The notes beneath the pieces were generated by a model. That model worked only from the letters and a program-made list of their open reading frames with translations. It had not been told where the DNA came from and did no database searches. The position numbers and the translations under genes are program-made. 7,189 nt of DNA from JBFGCT01 sp041581055 (lineage in GTDB: Bacteria > Actinomycetota > Acidimicrobiia > Acidimicrobiales > Ilumatobacteraceae), in assembly GCA_041581055.1 (NCBI GenBank), contig JBFGCT010000198.1, forward strand, positions 1-7,189, written 5' to 3'. This document shows positions 1 to 6,176 of this stretch, piece after piece; the first letter of the stretch is position 1; every line of letters begins with the position of its first letter.

Positions 1-595
1 ACGTCGGACAGCTGGCGGTACGCCTCGACCATCAGTGGCACGCTCGACGCCTTCACCGAGATCTTGATCAGGTCGAAGCCGACCTCGTCGAAGTAGGCGA
101 TCTCGCGCTGCGCGGACTCGACCATCGCCTCGGGCGTCGCTCCGCCGTACTTCTCGTACAGCGCCGGGTCGAGCGAGCCGGCGTTGACGCCGATGCGGAT
201 CGGCAGGTTGCGATCGCGGGCCTCGCTGGCGACGGCCTTGATGTGCTCGGGGCGGCGGATGTTGCCGGGGTTCAAGCGCAGTCCTTGCACGCCGGCCTCG
301 ATGGCCGCCAGCGCCATCTTGTACTGGTGGTGGATGTCGGCGATGATCGGCACCGGCGACCGCGGCACGATCTGCGCCAATCCCTCGGCGGCCTCGGTCT
401 CGTTGCACGTGCAGCGCACGATGTCGGCGCCGGCCGCGGCCAGCGCGTAGATCTGCTGCAGCGTGCCCTCGACGTCGGCGGTCTTGGTGATCGTCATCGA
501 CTGCACGGTGATCGGCGCGTCGCCGCCGACGAGCACGCCGCCGACGGAGATCTGGCGTGTCTTGCGGCGCTCGACCGACGAGTTGCTGACTTCCA
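1..595 (-). CDS. ispG: 4-hydroxy-3-methylbut-2-en-1-yl diphosphate synthase (IspG/GcpE), C-terminus outside window
   Basis: IspG converts methylerythritol cyclodiphosphate to HMB-PP, the penultimate step of the cytosolic MEP isoprenoid pathway, using a 4Fe-4S cluster. The first 198 codons are visible, about half of the usual length, and lie in the TIM-barrel domain. Family motifs are the VQSM segment at residues 31-34, ADIHHQYKMAL at 86-96, LRLNPGNI at 106-113, IRIGVNAGSL at 133-142 and LIKISVKAS at 177-185. The cluster-binding cysteines lie in the C-terminal domain beyond the window edge, so integrity cannot be judged. The ATG at 593-595 fits the family N-terminus. It lies 15 bases after the rseP stop, with no well-spaced Shine-Dalgarno sequence (a GAGG overlaps the rseP stop, 13 bases upstream), so translational coupling is likely. 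Residues 61-66 read RCTCNE, where many IspG proteins have an RVxV-type sequence, which suggests a distinct sub-type. The identity is secure. Confidence 0.96.
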
Positions 596-610
596 TCGAG
601 TCGCCCGGCC

Positions 611-1951
611 TCAGCCGATCGGCTGGGCGATGTCCAGGTAGAGCCCGGCCATGAACAGCGTCAGCAGCGCGATGATCACGCCCATCGCGAACGGCACCAG
701 GCGCTCGACGTCGGCGAAGTAACGCTGGCGCGACCCGCGGCGCCACTCCCGCGCGCGCTCGTACACGGCGACCGCCGCGTGGCCTCCGTCGAGCGGCAGC
801 AGCGGGAACATGTTGAACACGCCGACGAAGACGTTGAGGACCGCCAAGACGTACAGGACGCCGGCGAGGCCCGACGTCGACCCGACCTCGTCGGTGACCG
901 TCGCGACCCCGTACACGGTCGTCGGCCGGCTCGCCAGGTCGTCGTTCTGGCCGCTGAGGTGGGTGAGGATGTTGACCGGGTTGAGCACCTTGATGACGCC
1001 TTGGGTCGACTGCCAGGCGACCGGGAAGATGTCGCCGACCGAGTTGGTCGCCGCCGCGACGACGCCGTGCTGCTCGTAGACCGGCGGGCTGTAGGACCGC
1101 ACGCCGAGATACGCGGAGCCGAACAGCGGGTCGTCCGCGGGCACGTCGACGCGGGCGCCCAGCCCGACCGGCAACGTGGACGTTTCGCCGTCCCTGATCA
1201 CCACGATGTCGACGACGTCCCCCGGCGCGTACGACCGGATCGCCTCGCCGAACTCGGTCGGCGACGTCACCGCGACACCGCCGACCGACACGATCTCGTC
1301 GCCGGGCTCGATTCCGGCCTGGCCGCCTGGCAGTTCGACGCTGGCGCTGGAGACGATGACCCGCGGCTCGTCGGCGGCGGTGATCTCGCCCTGGGTCATG
1401 TAGACGCCGAAGAGCAAGGAAATCGCGATCAGCACGTGCATGATCGACCCCGCCGAGATGACGAGCAGGCGCCGCGGGAACGACGCCTGGCGGTACGTGC
1501 GGCCCTCGTCGGCCGGATCGACGTCGTCCATCCGATTCATGCCGACGATGCGGACGAAGGCCCCCAGCGGGACTGCACGGACGCCGTACTCGGTCTCGCC
1601 CCGGCGGAAACTCCACAGCCGAGGACCGAAGAACAGGAAGAACTGGGTGGCCTTCATGCCGGTCCAGCGGGCGGTCAGATAGTGGCCGAGTTCGTGCAGG
1701 AAGATCGAGATCACGAGACCGACGACGAACACGAAGATCCAGATGTTGGTGATGGCGAGCAGCGCGAACAGCGCGGCGATGCCGGCCATCGCCAGCGCGC
1801 CCCTCCAGCCGCCGGCCAACTCGTCGTCGGCGAGTTCGGTGACCGCGCCGCCGGCCATGATCTCGCTGCGCACCTTGTCGGCGCGCGTCGAGGCGGAGGG
1901 TGGGTCGAGCGTCGGCCTCGACGAGTCCGCGGGGGTGAGTTGCTCGGTCAT
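611..1951 (-). CDS. rseP: RseP/Rip1-type site-2 intramembrane zinc metalloprotease (M50) with one PDZ domain
   Basis: This is a membrane protease of 446 residues. The zinc motif HELGH lies at residues 86-90 at the end of the first hydrophobic segment (about 52-85). The second M50 motif, NMFPLLPLDGGH, is at 380-391, with Asp388 the expected third zinc ligand. Other hydrophobic segments are at about 161-185, 362-386 and 418-440. A single PDZ-like domain spans about 195-265, with GIEPGDEIVSVGG at 213-225. Family members cut membrane-bound anti-sigma factors after a first cleavage and so release sigma factors on envelope stress. The M. tuberculosis homologue Rip1 also lies between dxr and gcpE. 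The first 50 residues are polar and probably a cytoplasmic tail. I chose the ATG at 1949-1951 because it follows the dxr stop by 13 bases, although no Shine-Dalgarno sequence is visible. Met32 is an alternative start with no better upstream site. Catalytic residues are intact; the substrate is unknown. Confidence 0.95.
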   Translation of the reverse strand: MTEQLTPADSSRPTLDPPSASTRADKVRSEIMAGGAVTELADDELAGGWRGALAMAGIAALFALLAITNIWIFVFVVGLVISIFLHELGHYLTARWTGMKATQFFLFFGPRLWSFRRGETEYGVRAVPLGAFVRIVGMNRMDDVDPADEGRTYRQASFPRRLLVISAGSIMHVLIAISLLFGVYMTQGEITAADEPRVIVSSASVELPGGQAGIEPGDEIVSVGGVAVTSPTEFGEAIRSYAPGDVVDIVVIRDGETSTLPVGLGARVDVPADDPLFGSAYLGVRSYSPPVYEQHGVVAAATNSVGDIFPVAWQSTQGVIKVLNPVNILTHLSGQNDDLASRPTTVYGVATVTDEVGSTSGLAGVLYVLAVLNVFVGVFNMFPLLPLDGGHAAVAVYERAREWRRGSRQRYFADVERLVPFAMGVIIALLTLFMAGLYLDIAQPIG

Positions 1952-1964
1952 GGATTCGCTGGGT

Positions 1965-3119
1965 TCATCGTTGCAGAACTTCGGCGGCGATTCGGCGCGC
2001 CGCGTGATCGGCGGCGATCACGTCCTCGACGCTGTTGCCGTCGCCTCCATCATGCCGCTCCAACACGTCAACGCACACCTCGGCGATCTCATTCCACCGC
2101 ACGGATCCGGTCAAGAACGCGTCAACTGCGACCTCGTTCGCCGCGCTGAGCCACGCCGGGCCTGTCCCGCCGAGCCGTCCGGCTTCGTAGGCCAGCGCCA
2201 GGCAGCGGAAGGTCGCCAGATCCGGCGGCTCGAAGTCGAGCCGGGCGAGATCGGCCCAGTCGATCCGCCCGAACGGGCTCGCGCTGCGCCGGGGGAAGCC
2301 GAGCGCGTACCCGATCGGCAGCCGCATGTCGGGCAAGCTCAGCTGGGCGATCGTCGAACCGTCGGTGAACTCGACCATCGAGTGCACGATCGACTGGGGG
2401 TGGACGACGACGTCGATGCGGTCATACGGCGTGCCGTACAGCTCGTGGGCCTCGATCACCTCGAGCCCCTTGTTCATCAGCGTGCTGGAGTCGATGGTGA
2501 TCTTCGGGCCCATGTTCCACGTCGGGTGGGCAAGCGCCTCGTCGACGGTCACGCCGGCCAGGTCGGCCGACGTGCGCCCGCGGAACGGCCCCCCGCTGGC
2601 GGTCAGCAGCAATCGGCCGACCTCGCGCGCCGTGTCGGCCGAGGCCCGCAGACACTGGTGCAGCGCGCAGTGCTCGCTGTCGACCGGGACGAGCTCGGCG
2701 CCCGGCGTCGACCTCAGCGGCTGCACGACCGGACCGGCGGCGATCAGGCTCTCCTTGTTGGCCAGGGCGAGCCGCTTGCCGGCCGTGAGGGTTTCGATCG
2801 TGACCGGCAGCCCGGCGAACCCGACGACGCCGTTGACGACCACATCCGCGTCGGGCACGAGCTCGGCGAGGTCGGCGACCACCGACGTCCCCGGCAAGGC
2901 GGCGGCGACGGCGCGGCGCGCCTCGTCATCGGTCACGACGACCGTGCGCGGCCGCCACTCGCGCGCCTGCGCGACGATCGCGTCGGCCGACGCTCCCGCG
3001 CCGAGGCCGACGACCTCGTAGCTGCCCGGCGCCAGCTCGTTCTCGGCGCGGACGACTTCCAAGGTCTGCGTGCCGATCGAACCGGTCGACCCGGCGAGCG
3101 CGACGCGCGTCGTGGGCAT
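1965..3119 (-). CDS. dxr: 1-deoxy-D-xylulose 5-phosphate reductoisomerase
   Basis: Dxr (IspC) rearranges and reduces DXP to methylerythritol 4-phosphate with NADPH and a divalent metal, the first committed step of the MEP pathway. The 384 residues are a normal full length. The NADPH-binding GSTGSIG is at residues 10-16 and ANKESL at 120-125. The metal ligands are Asp147 and Glu149 in PVDSEH plus Glu220 in LMNKGLEVIEAH. The substrate-binding SGG is at 175-177 and HPTWNMGPK at 198-206. SIVHSMVEF (243-251) and SAANEVAVDAFL (325-336) match the rest of the family. Translation starts at the ATG at 3117-3119, which is forced by the adjacent nucleotide-binding motif. No Shine-Dalgarno sequence lies in the 15 bases between this start and the hairpin at 3135-3160, so initiation may depend on coupling to cdsA or on the RNA structure. 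rseP follows after 13 bases. Fosmidomycin targets this family. No key residue is missing. Confidence 0.98.
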   Translation of the reverse strand: MPTTRVALAGSTGSIGTQTLEVVRAENELAPGSYEVVGLGAGASADAIVAQAREWRPRTVVVTDDEARRAVAAALPGTSVVADLAELVPDADVVVNGVVGFAGLPVTIETLTAGKRLALANKESLIAAGPVVQPLRSTPGAELVPVDSEHCALHQCLRASADTAREVGRLLLTASGGPFRGRTSADLAGVTVDEALAHPTWNMGPKITIDSSTLMNKGLEVIEAHELYGTPYDRIDVVVHPQSIVHSMVEFTDGSTIAQLSLPDMRLPIGYALGFPRRSASPFGRIDWADLARLDFEPPDLATFRCLALAYEAGRLGGTGPAWLSAANEVAVDAFLTGSVRWNEIAEVCVDVLERHDGGDGNSVEDVIAADHAARRIAAEVLQR

Positions 3120-3134
3120 CGCGGTCAGCGCGGG

Positions 3135-3160
3135 CCGCTCGGCCGCAGCTGGCCGAGCGG
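3135..3160 (-). repeat. Perfect 10-bp inverted repeat (RNA hairpin) between cdsA and dxr
   Basis: The arms at 3135-3144 (CCGCTCGGCC) and 3151-3160 (GGCCGAGCGG) are exact reverse complements around a 6-base loop. In the transcript the hairpin begins 5 bases after the cdsA stop and ends 15 bases before the dxr ATG, so it fills most of the 46-base gap. No U-rich run follows it on the minus strand, so a classical intrinsic terminator is unlikely. It could act as an RNA-processing or stability element, a U-less terminator or attenuator, or a control of dxr translation. The repeat itself is certain; its function is inference. Confidence 0.8.
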
Positions 3161-3165
3161 TGCGG

Positions 3166-4629
3166 TCACCCGGAGAAGGACGTCCACGGCTCGACGACGA
3201 GCATCAGGTAGTAGACCCCAGGCAGCGCGAACAGGAAGCCGTCGAAGCGGTCGAGCACGCCGCCGTGGCCCTTGATCAGCGAGCCGAAGTCCTTCACGTC
3301 CAGGTTGCGCTTGAACATGCTCTCGGTGAGGTCGCCGAGCGGCGCCATCAGGGAGATGACCAGCGCGAGCATCAGCAGGTGGCTGGTGTCGGACCACGAG
3401 TCGCTGTACTCCTGGATCCCGATGATCAGCATCACGACCAGGGTGAGGATCGTGCCGCCGAGGAAGCCCTCGAACGACTTGTTGGGGCTGATCCAGCTGC
3501 GCAGCGGCGTTCGCCCGAACGCCGTCCCGACGAAGTACGCGCCGACGTCGTTGGCCACGACGCCGATCGCCACCAGGACCAGCGTGTCGGTGCCGATCGG
3601 GTTGTCGCCGCCGAAGAAGTTGGAGAAGCGGAGGATGAGCACGGCGAACGAGCCGAGCATGCCGATCCAGACGACCCCGAGCATCGTGATCGCCATGTTG
3701 GGCATCGGACCCGACTCGACCGAGTGCGCGCCGATGAACCCGACCGCGGCGGCGAAGAAGGCGAACGCGAGGACGATCGGGAACATCCGCTCGCCGACCC
3801 AGTAGGCCGTCAACGGCGCGGCCACACATGCCGCGACCCCGGCCGCCACCGCCGGCCGGTAGCCCTTCTCGGTCACCTTGGAGAAGTACTCGATCGAGGC
3901 CAAGCCGAGCGCGACCGTCACGAAAGCGGTCGCCCCGGCGGGGCGCCACATCGTGAGCGCCAGGAACACCGCCGCCAACACCAGCCCGACGGCGGCGGCG
4001 ACGGGCAGGTTGCGCCCGTCGGGAGTCGGGTCCGATGCCGCACCCGGCGGCCGCTGCGGCGCGCCGCCGCGGCGGCCGGGCGGGGGCCGTCGGGGCATGC
4101 CTGACGGGTCGGTCCCGATGGTGATCCGCGCCGGCTCGCGCGGCGCGGCGGGGGCCGCGGCCGGACCGGCTACGGCGGGATCGGCGACCTCGGCCGCCTT
4201 TGGCGGCTCAGCCGGCGCATCCTCCCAGGTCAACTCGCCGGTCGGATCGACCGGGGGCTGGCCGGTCGGCTGGTCGACGTGGTCACCCTCTTTCCACACC
4301 GGGGAGTCGGAGGTGAACGACGACCAGACATCGAGGTCGTCGGTCGGGTCGCCGGTCGCCGCCGACGCGATCTTGGGGACGTCTCCGGTGGGTGGCTCGG
4401 TCCAATGCGGCATCGAGCCGGAGTCGTCGCCGAAGCGGAGCGGCTCGCCGGCGTCGTCCGGCTCGGCCGGCACCGCCGGATGCTCCGAGGTGTCACCGAA
4501 GAGCGGGCCCCCGAACTCGCCCGCGCCGAAGGAGTCCATCTCGGATTCGAGACGGCCCGGCCGACGCTTGGGCTCACCCTCCGGATCCCCGTCGGCGTCG
4601 CGGTCGGACCGCCAGATGTCATCGCTCAT
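3166..4629 (-). CDS. cdsA: Phosphatidate cytidylyltransferase (CDP-diacylglycerol synthase) with long N-terminal extension
   Basis: CdsA condenses phosphatidic acid with CTP to give CDP-diacylglycerol, the precursor of all bacterial phospholipids, in the cytoplasmic membrane. The CDP-DAG synthase signature lies at residues 437-463, beginning SMFKRN and ending GHGGVLDRFD, with Asp459 and Asp463 in place. NDVGAYFVG (360-368) and SPNKSFEGFLGG (381-392) are further family motifs. About nine hydrophobic segments run from residue 208 to 478. The first 205 residues are unlike the usual core: rich in Asp, Glu, Pro, Gly and Ala, with scattered Trp residues and a basic Pro-Gly-Arg stretch at 179-196 just before the first membrane segment. 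The total of 487 residues is well above the roughly 270-310 of common CdsA proteins. The ATG at 4627-4629 has a strong Shine-Dalgarno sequence 7 bases upstream, so the extension is very probably translated. No frameshift is seen. The function of the core is secure, that of the extension unknown. Confidence 0.97.
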   Translation of the reverse strand: MSDDIWRSDRDADGDPEGEPKRRPGRLESEMDSFGAGEFGGPLFGDTSEHPAVPAEPDDAGEPLRFGDDSGSMPHWTEPPTGDVPKIASAATGDPTDDLDVWSSFTSDSPVWKEGDHVDQPTGQPPVDPTGELTWEDAPAEPPKAAEVADPAVAGPAAAPAAPREPARITIGTDPSGMPRRPPPGRRGGAPQRPPGAASDPTPDGRNLPVAAAVGLVLAAVFLALTMWRPAGATAFVTVALGLASIEYFSKVTEKGYRPAVAAGVAACVAAPLTAYWVGERMFPIVLAFAFFAAAVGFIGAHSVESGPMPNMAITMLGVVWIGMLGSFAVLILRFSNFFGGDNPIGTDTLVLVAIGVVANDVGAYFVGTAFGRTPLRSWISPNKSFEGFLGGTILTLVVMLIIGIQEYSDSWSDTSHLLMLALVISLMAPLGDLTESMFKRNLDVKDFGSLIKGHGGVLDRFDGFLFALPGVYYLMLVVEPWTSFSG

Positions 4630-4636
4630 GATGCTG

Positions 4637-4644
4637 CCTTTCCC
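4637..4644 (-). promoter_or_regulatory. Shine-Dalgarno sequence of cdsA
   Basis: The minus strand reads GGGAAAGG here, ending 7 bases before the ATG at 4627-4629. It is one of the best ribosome-binding sites in the window. It supports the most upstream start of cdsA and therefore translation of the whole N-terminal extension. Confidence 0.7.
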
Positions 4645-4680
4645 GTCGAAGCGGGGCCAGCAGCGAGCTGCGCCCTGCGG

Positions 4681-5238
4681 TCATATCTCCAGCAACTCCT
4701 GCTCCTTGCGGTGCAGCGCGGCATCGACGTGGTCGACGTGCTCGTGGGTGACCTTCTCCAGCTCCTTCTCCGCCCGATCCAGCTCGTCGGCGGAGATCTC
4801 CCCGTCCCGCTCGGCGTTCTCGAGCGTCTTGCGCGCCTCGCGCCGAGCGTTGCGCAGCGTGATTCGCCCCTCCTCGGCCATGTTCTTGACCACCTTCACG
4901 TACTCGCGCCGTCGCTCCTCGGTCAGTTGCGGCAGCGACAGGCGGATCGAGACCCCGTCGTTGTTCGGCGCGACCCCCAGGTCACTGTCGCGGATCGCCT
5001 TCTCGACCGCCTCGAGCGTGTTGCGATCGTGCGGCTTGATCAGCAGCTGGCGCGCCTCGGGCACCGAGATGCTGGCGATCTGTTGCAGCGGCACACGGGT
5101 GCCGTAGTACTCGACGCTGATCCGTTCGACCAGCGAGGGCGTGGCGCGGCCGGTGCGCACCGTCGCGAACTGCGACTGGGTGTGCTCGACGGCCTTGTCC
5201 ATCTTCTCCATGGCCTCGAGCAGCGTGTCTTCGATCAC
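4681..5238 (-). CDS. frr: Ribosome recycling factor
   Basis: Frr acts with EF-G to split the post-termination ribosome complex in the cytoplasm. The protein is 185 residues, the normal family length. Family motifs are FATVRTGRATPSL (24-36), VEYYGTRVPLQQIA (42-55), DLGVAPNNDG (86-95) and LPQLTEERRREYVK (102-115). The charged C-terminal helix of the three-helix bundle follows. The start is the GTG at 5236-5238: the family begins with an M-I-x-D-type sequence, matched here by GTG-ATC-GAA-GAC. A longer reading from an ATG at 5407-5409 would add 57 residues unlike Frr and overlap pyrH, so I reject it. No convincing Shine-Dalgarno sequence precedes the GTG; instead a TAnnnT hexamer ends 6 bases upstream, which is compatible with a leaderless transcript. 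pyrH lies 67 bases upstream and cdsA 51 bases downstream. Confidence 0.97.
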   Translation of the reverse strand: MIEDTLLEAMEKMDKAVEHTQSQFATVRTGRATPSLVERISVEYYGTRVPLQQIASISVPEARQLLIKPHDRNTLEAVEKAIRDSDLGVAPNNDGVSIRLSLPQLTEERRREYVKVVKNMAEEGRITLRNARREARKTLENAERDGEISADELDRAEKELEKVTHEHVDHVDAALHRKEQELLEI

Positions 5239-5244
5239 GGGGCC

Positions 5245-5250
5245 AGCGTA
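5245..5250 (-). promoter_or_regulatory. Candidate -10 hexamer for a leaderless frr transcript
   Basis: The minus strand reads TACGCT, a TAnnnT match to actinobacterial -10 elements. It ends 6 bases before the frr GTG, so transcription would start at or next to the start codon. The best -35 candidate (TTCGGT, 19-base spacer) is poor. This call rests on short matches in GC-rich DNA and is tentative. Confidence 0.22.
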
Positions 5251-5305
5251 TCCGTGTCGGGTTGGGCCGACCGAACGCCGCCCCTCCCGTCGAGCGTGGC
5301 GTGCG

Positions 5306-6049
5306 TCATCCCTCGTGCACCAGCGTGCCTTCGTTGCCACCCTGGACGATGCTGCGCAGCGTGCCCGGCTGGGACATGTCGAACACGACGATCGGGATCT
5401 CGTTGTCACGGCAGAACGCGATCGCGGTCGAGTCCATCACCTTCAGGTTCTTGGTCATCACCTCGATGTAGGAGACCTCGTCGTACTTCTCGGCGGAGGC
5501 GTCAGACCGAGGGTCGGCGGTGTAGACCCCGTCGACCCCGGAGTGCGTGCCCTTGATCAGCACCTCGGCGTCGATCTCGGCGGCCCGCAGGGCGGCCGCG
5601 GTGTCGGTGGTGAAGAACGGGTTGCCGGTCCCGGCGGCGAAGATCACGACCCTGCCCTTCTCGAGGTGGCGGACGGCCCGCCGGCGGATATACGCCTCGG
5701 CGATCCGCGGCATCTCGATCGCCGACTGCACGCGGGTGTCTTGACCCATGCTCTCGAGCGCGTCCTGCAGGGCGAGCGCGTTCATCACCGTGCCGAGCAT
5801 GCCGATGTGGTCGCTCTGGGTGGCGTCCATGCCGGACAACGATCCGGTGCGACCGCGCCAGAAGTTGCCACCCCCGACCACGACGGCGACATCGACGCCG
5901 AGGTTCTGCCGGAGGTCGATGATCTCGCGGGCGGTCGCGTCGAGCGTTGTCTTGTCGAGTCCCTGGCCGGACGGGCCGGCGAAGGCTTCACCCGACGGTT
6001 TGAAGACGATGCGCTTCCAGCTCGGTCTGTTGTTCGGCGCTTCGGTCAT
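5306..6049 (-). CDS. pyrH: Uridylate kinase (UMP kinase)
   Basis: PyrH phosphorylates UMP to UDP with ATP as a cytoplasmic hexamer of the amino-acid-kinase fold, feeding RNA, UDP-sugar and CTP pools. The protein is 247 residues, close to the family norm. Motifs are KPSGEAF (17-23) in the N-terminal phosphate loop, VVGGGNFWRG (57-66), DHIGMLGTVMNALALQDALE (80-99), AAGTGNPFFTTDTAAALRA (138-156) and GVDGVYTADP (171-180). Most relatives have KLSGEA at the first motif, so Pro18 is a departure, but the flanking Lys, Ser and Gly are kept. The ATG at 6047-6049 has a GGAG 5 bases upstream and gives the expected N-terminus. An in-frame ATG at 6119-6121 would add 24 residues and skip that site, so I do not use it. 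Bacterial PyrH is usually controlled allosterically by GTP and UTP. frr follows after 67 bases. Confidence 0.97.
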   Translation of the reverse strand: MTEAPNNRPSWKRIVFKPSGEAFAGPSGQGLDKTTLDATAREIIDLRQNLGVDVAVVVGGGNFWRGRTGSLSGMDATQSDHIGMLGTVMNALALQDALESMGQDTRVQSAIEMPRIAEAYIRRRAVRHLEKGRVVIFAAGTGNPFFTTDTAAALRAAEIDAEVLIKGTHSGVDGVYTADPRSDASAEKYDEVSYIEVMTKNLKVMDSTAIAFCRDNEIPIVVFDMSQPGTLRSIVQGGNEGTLVHEG

Positions 6050-6054
6050 CTGTA

Positions 6055-6058
6055 CTCC
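6055..6058 (-). promoter_or_regulatory. Shine-Dalgarno sequence of pyrH
   Basis: GGAG on the minus strand lies 5 bases before the ATG at 6047-6049. It decides the pyrH start against the in-frame ATG 72 bases further upstream. Confidence 0.65.
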
Positions 6059-6095
6059 GGGATCTTGTCGGCGGGCGGCGCGAACGGCCTGGCCG

Positions 6096-6124
6096 ACCGT
6101 AGCCGACGGCCGCGAAGGCAAGAA
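6096..6124 (-). promoter_or_regulatory. Weak candidate promoter upstream of pyrH
   Basis: On the minus strand TTCTTG (6119-6124) and TACGGT (6096-6101) are separated by 17 bases. The -10 fits the TAnnnT pattern of actinobacterial housekeeping promoters; the -35 fits poorly. It would give a leader of about 40 bases carrying the pyrH Shine-Dalgarno sequence. Its position downstream of the hairpin after tsf fits a separate pyrH transcription start, but this is inference. Confidence 0.25.
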
Positions 6125-6149
6125 GGCGGATCGCCGCGGCCGGATGGGC

Positions 6150-6175
6150 CCGACCGGTGCGTGGCGGCCGGTCGG
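6150..6175 (-). terminator. GC-rich hairpin right after tsf, possible U-less terminator or attenuator
   Basis: CCGACCGG (6150-6157) and CCGGTCGG (6168-6175) are perfect 8-bp inverted repeats around a 10-base spacer. On the transcript the hairpin starts one base after the tsf TAG stop. No U-run follows, so it is not a classical intrinsic terminator; it may be a U-less terminator, an mRNA 3'-end stabiliser or a partial attenuator that lowers pyrH expression relative to rpsB-tsf. Confidence 0.35.
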
Positions 6176-6176
6176 C

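Noticed and set aside
612..625. 14-bp perfect palindrome CAGCCGATCGGCTG at the end of rseP
   Set aside because: It has no loop, lies within the last codons of rseP, and palindromes of this kind are expected by chance in DNA rich in CCG, CGG and CGATCG. No second copy was seen in the gaps.
779..3275. Long plus-strand reading frames (779-2149 and 1743-3275, 456 and 510 codons)
   Set aside because: They lie antisense to rseP and dxr, whose proteins match known families from end to end. Their translations are rich in Arg, Asp, Val and Gly without any family motif, as expected of the opposite strand of GC-rich codons.
3125..3949. Minus-strand frame of 274 codons overlapping cdsA in another frame
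   Set aside because: cdsA in this stretch shows the full CDP-DAG synthase signature and membrane segments; the overlapping frame gives Arg/Gly-rich sequence without motifs.
4642..4655. Small hairpin (CCCG/CGGG, 6-base loop) touching the cdsA Shine-Dalgarno sequence
   Set aside because: Only four base pairs; too short to claim as regulation in a sequence of this GC content.
5239..5409. N-terminal extension of frr from an ATG at 5407-5409
   Set aside because: It would add 57 residues unlike Frr and overlap the end of pyrH. The GTG at 5236-5238 gives the exact family N-terminus and length.
3070..5556. Plus-strand frames opposite cdsA and frr (3070-4104, 3878-5107, 4279-5556)
   Set aside because: Low-complexity Arg/Asp/His- or Ser/Arg-rich translations antisense to certain genes, with no recognisable domain; shadows caused by GC bias.
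6050..6121. N-terminal extension of pyrH from an ATG at 6119-6121
   Set aside because: The extra 24 residues are not part of UMP kinase, and the good Shine-Dalgarno sequence at 6055-6058 serves the ATG at 6047-6049.
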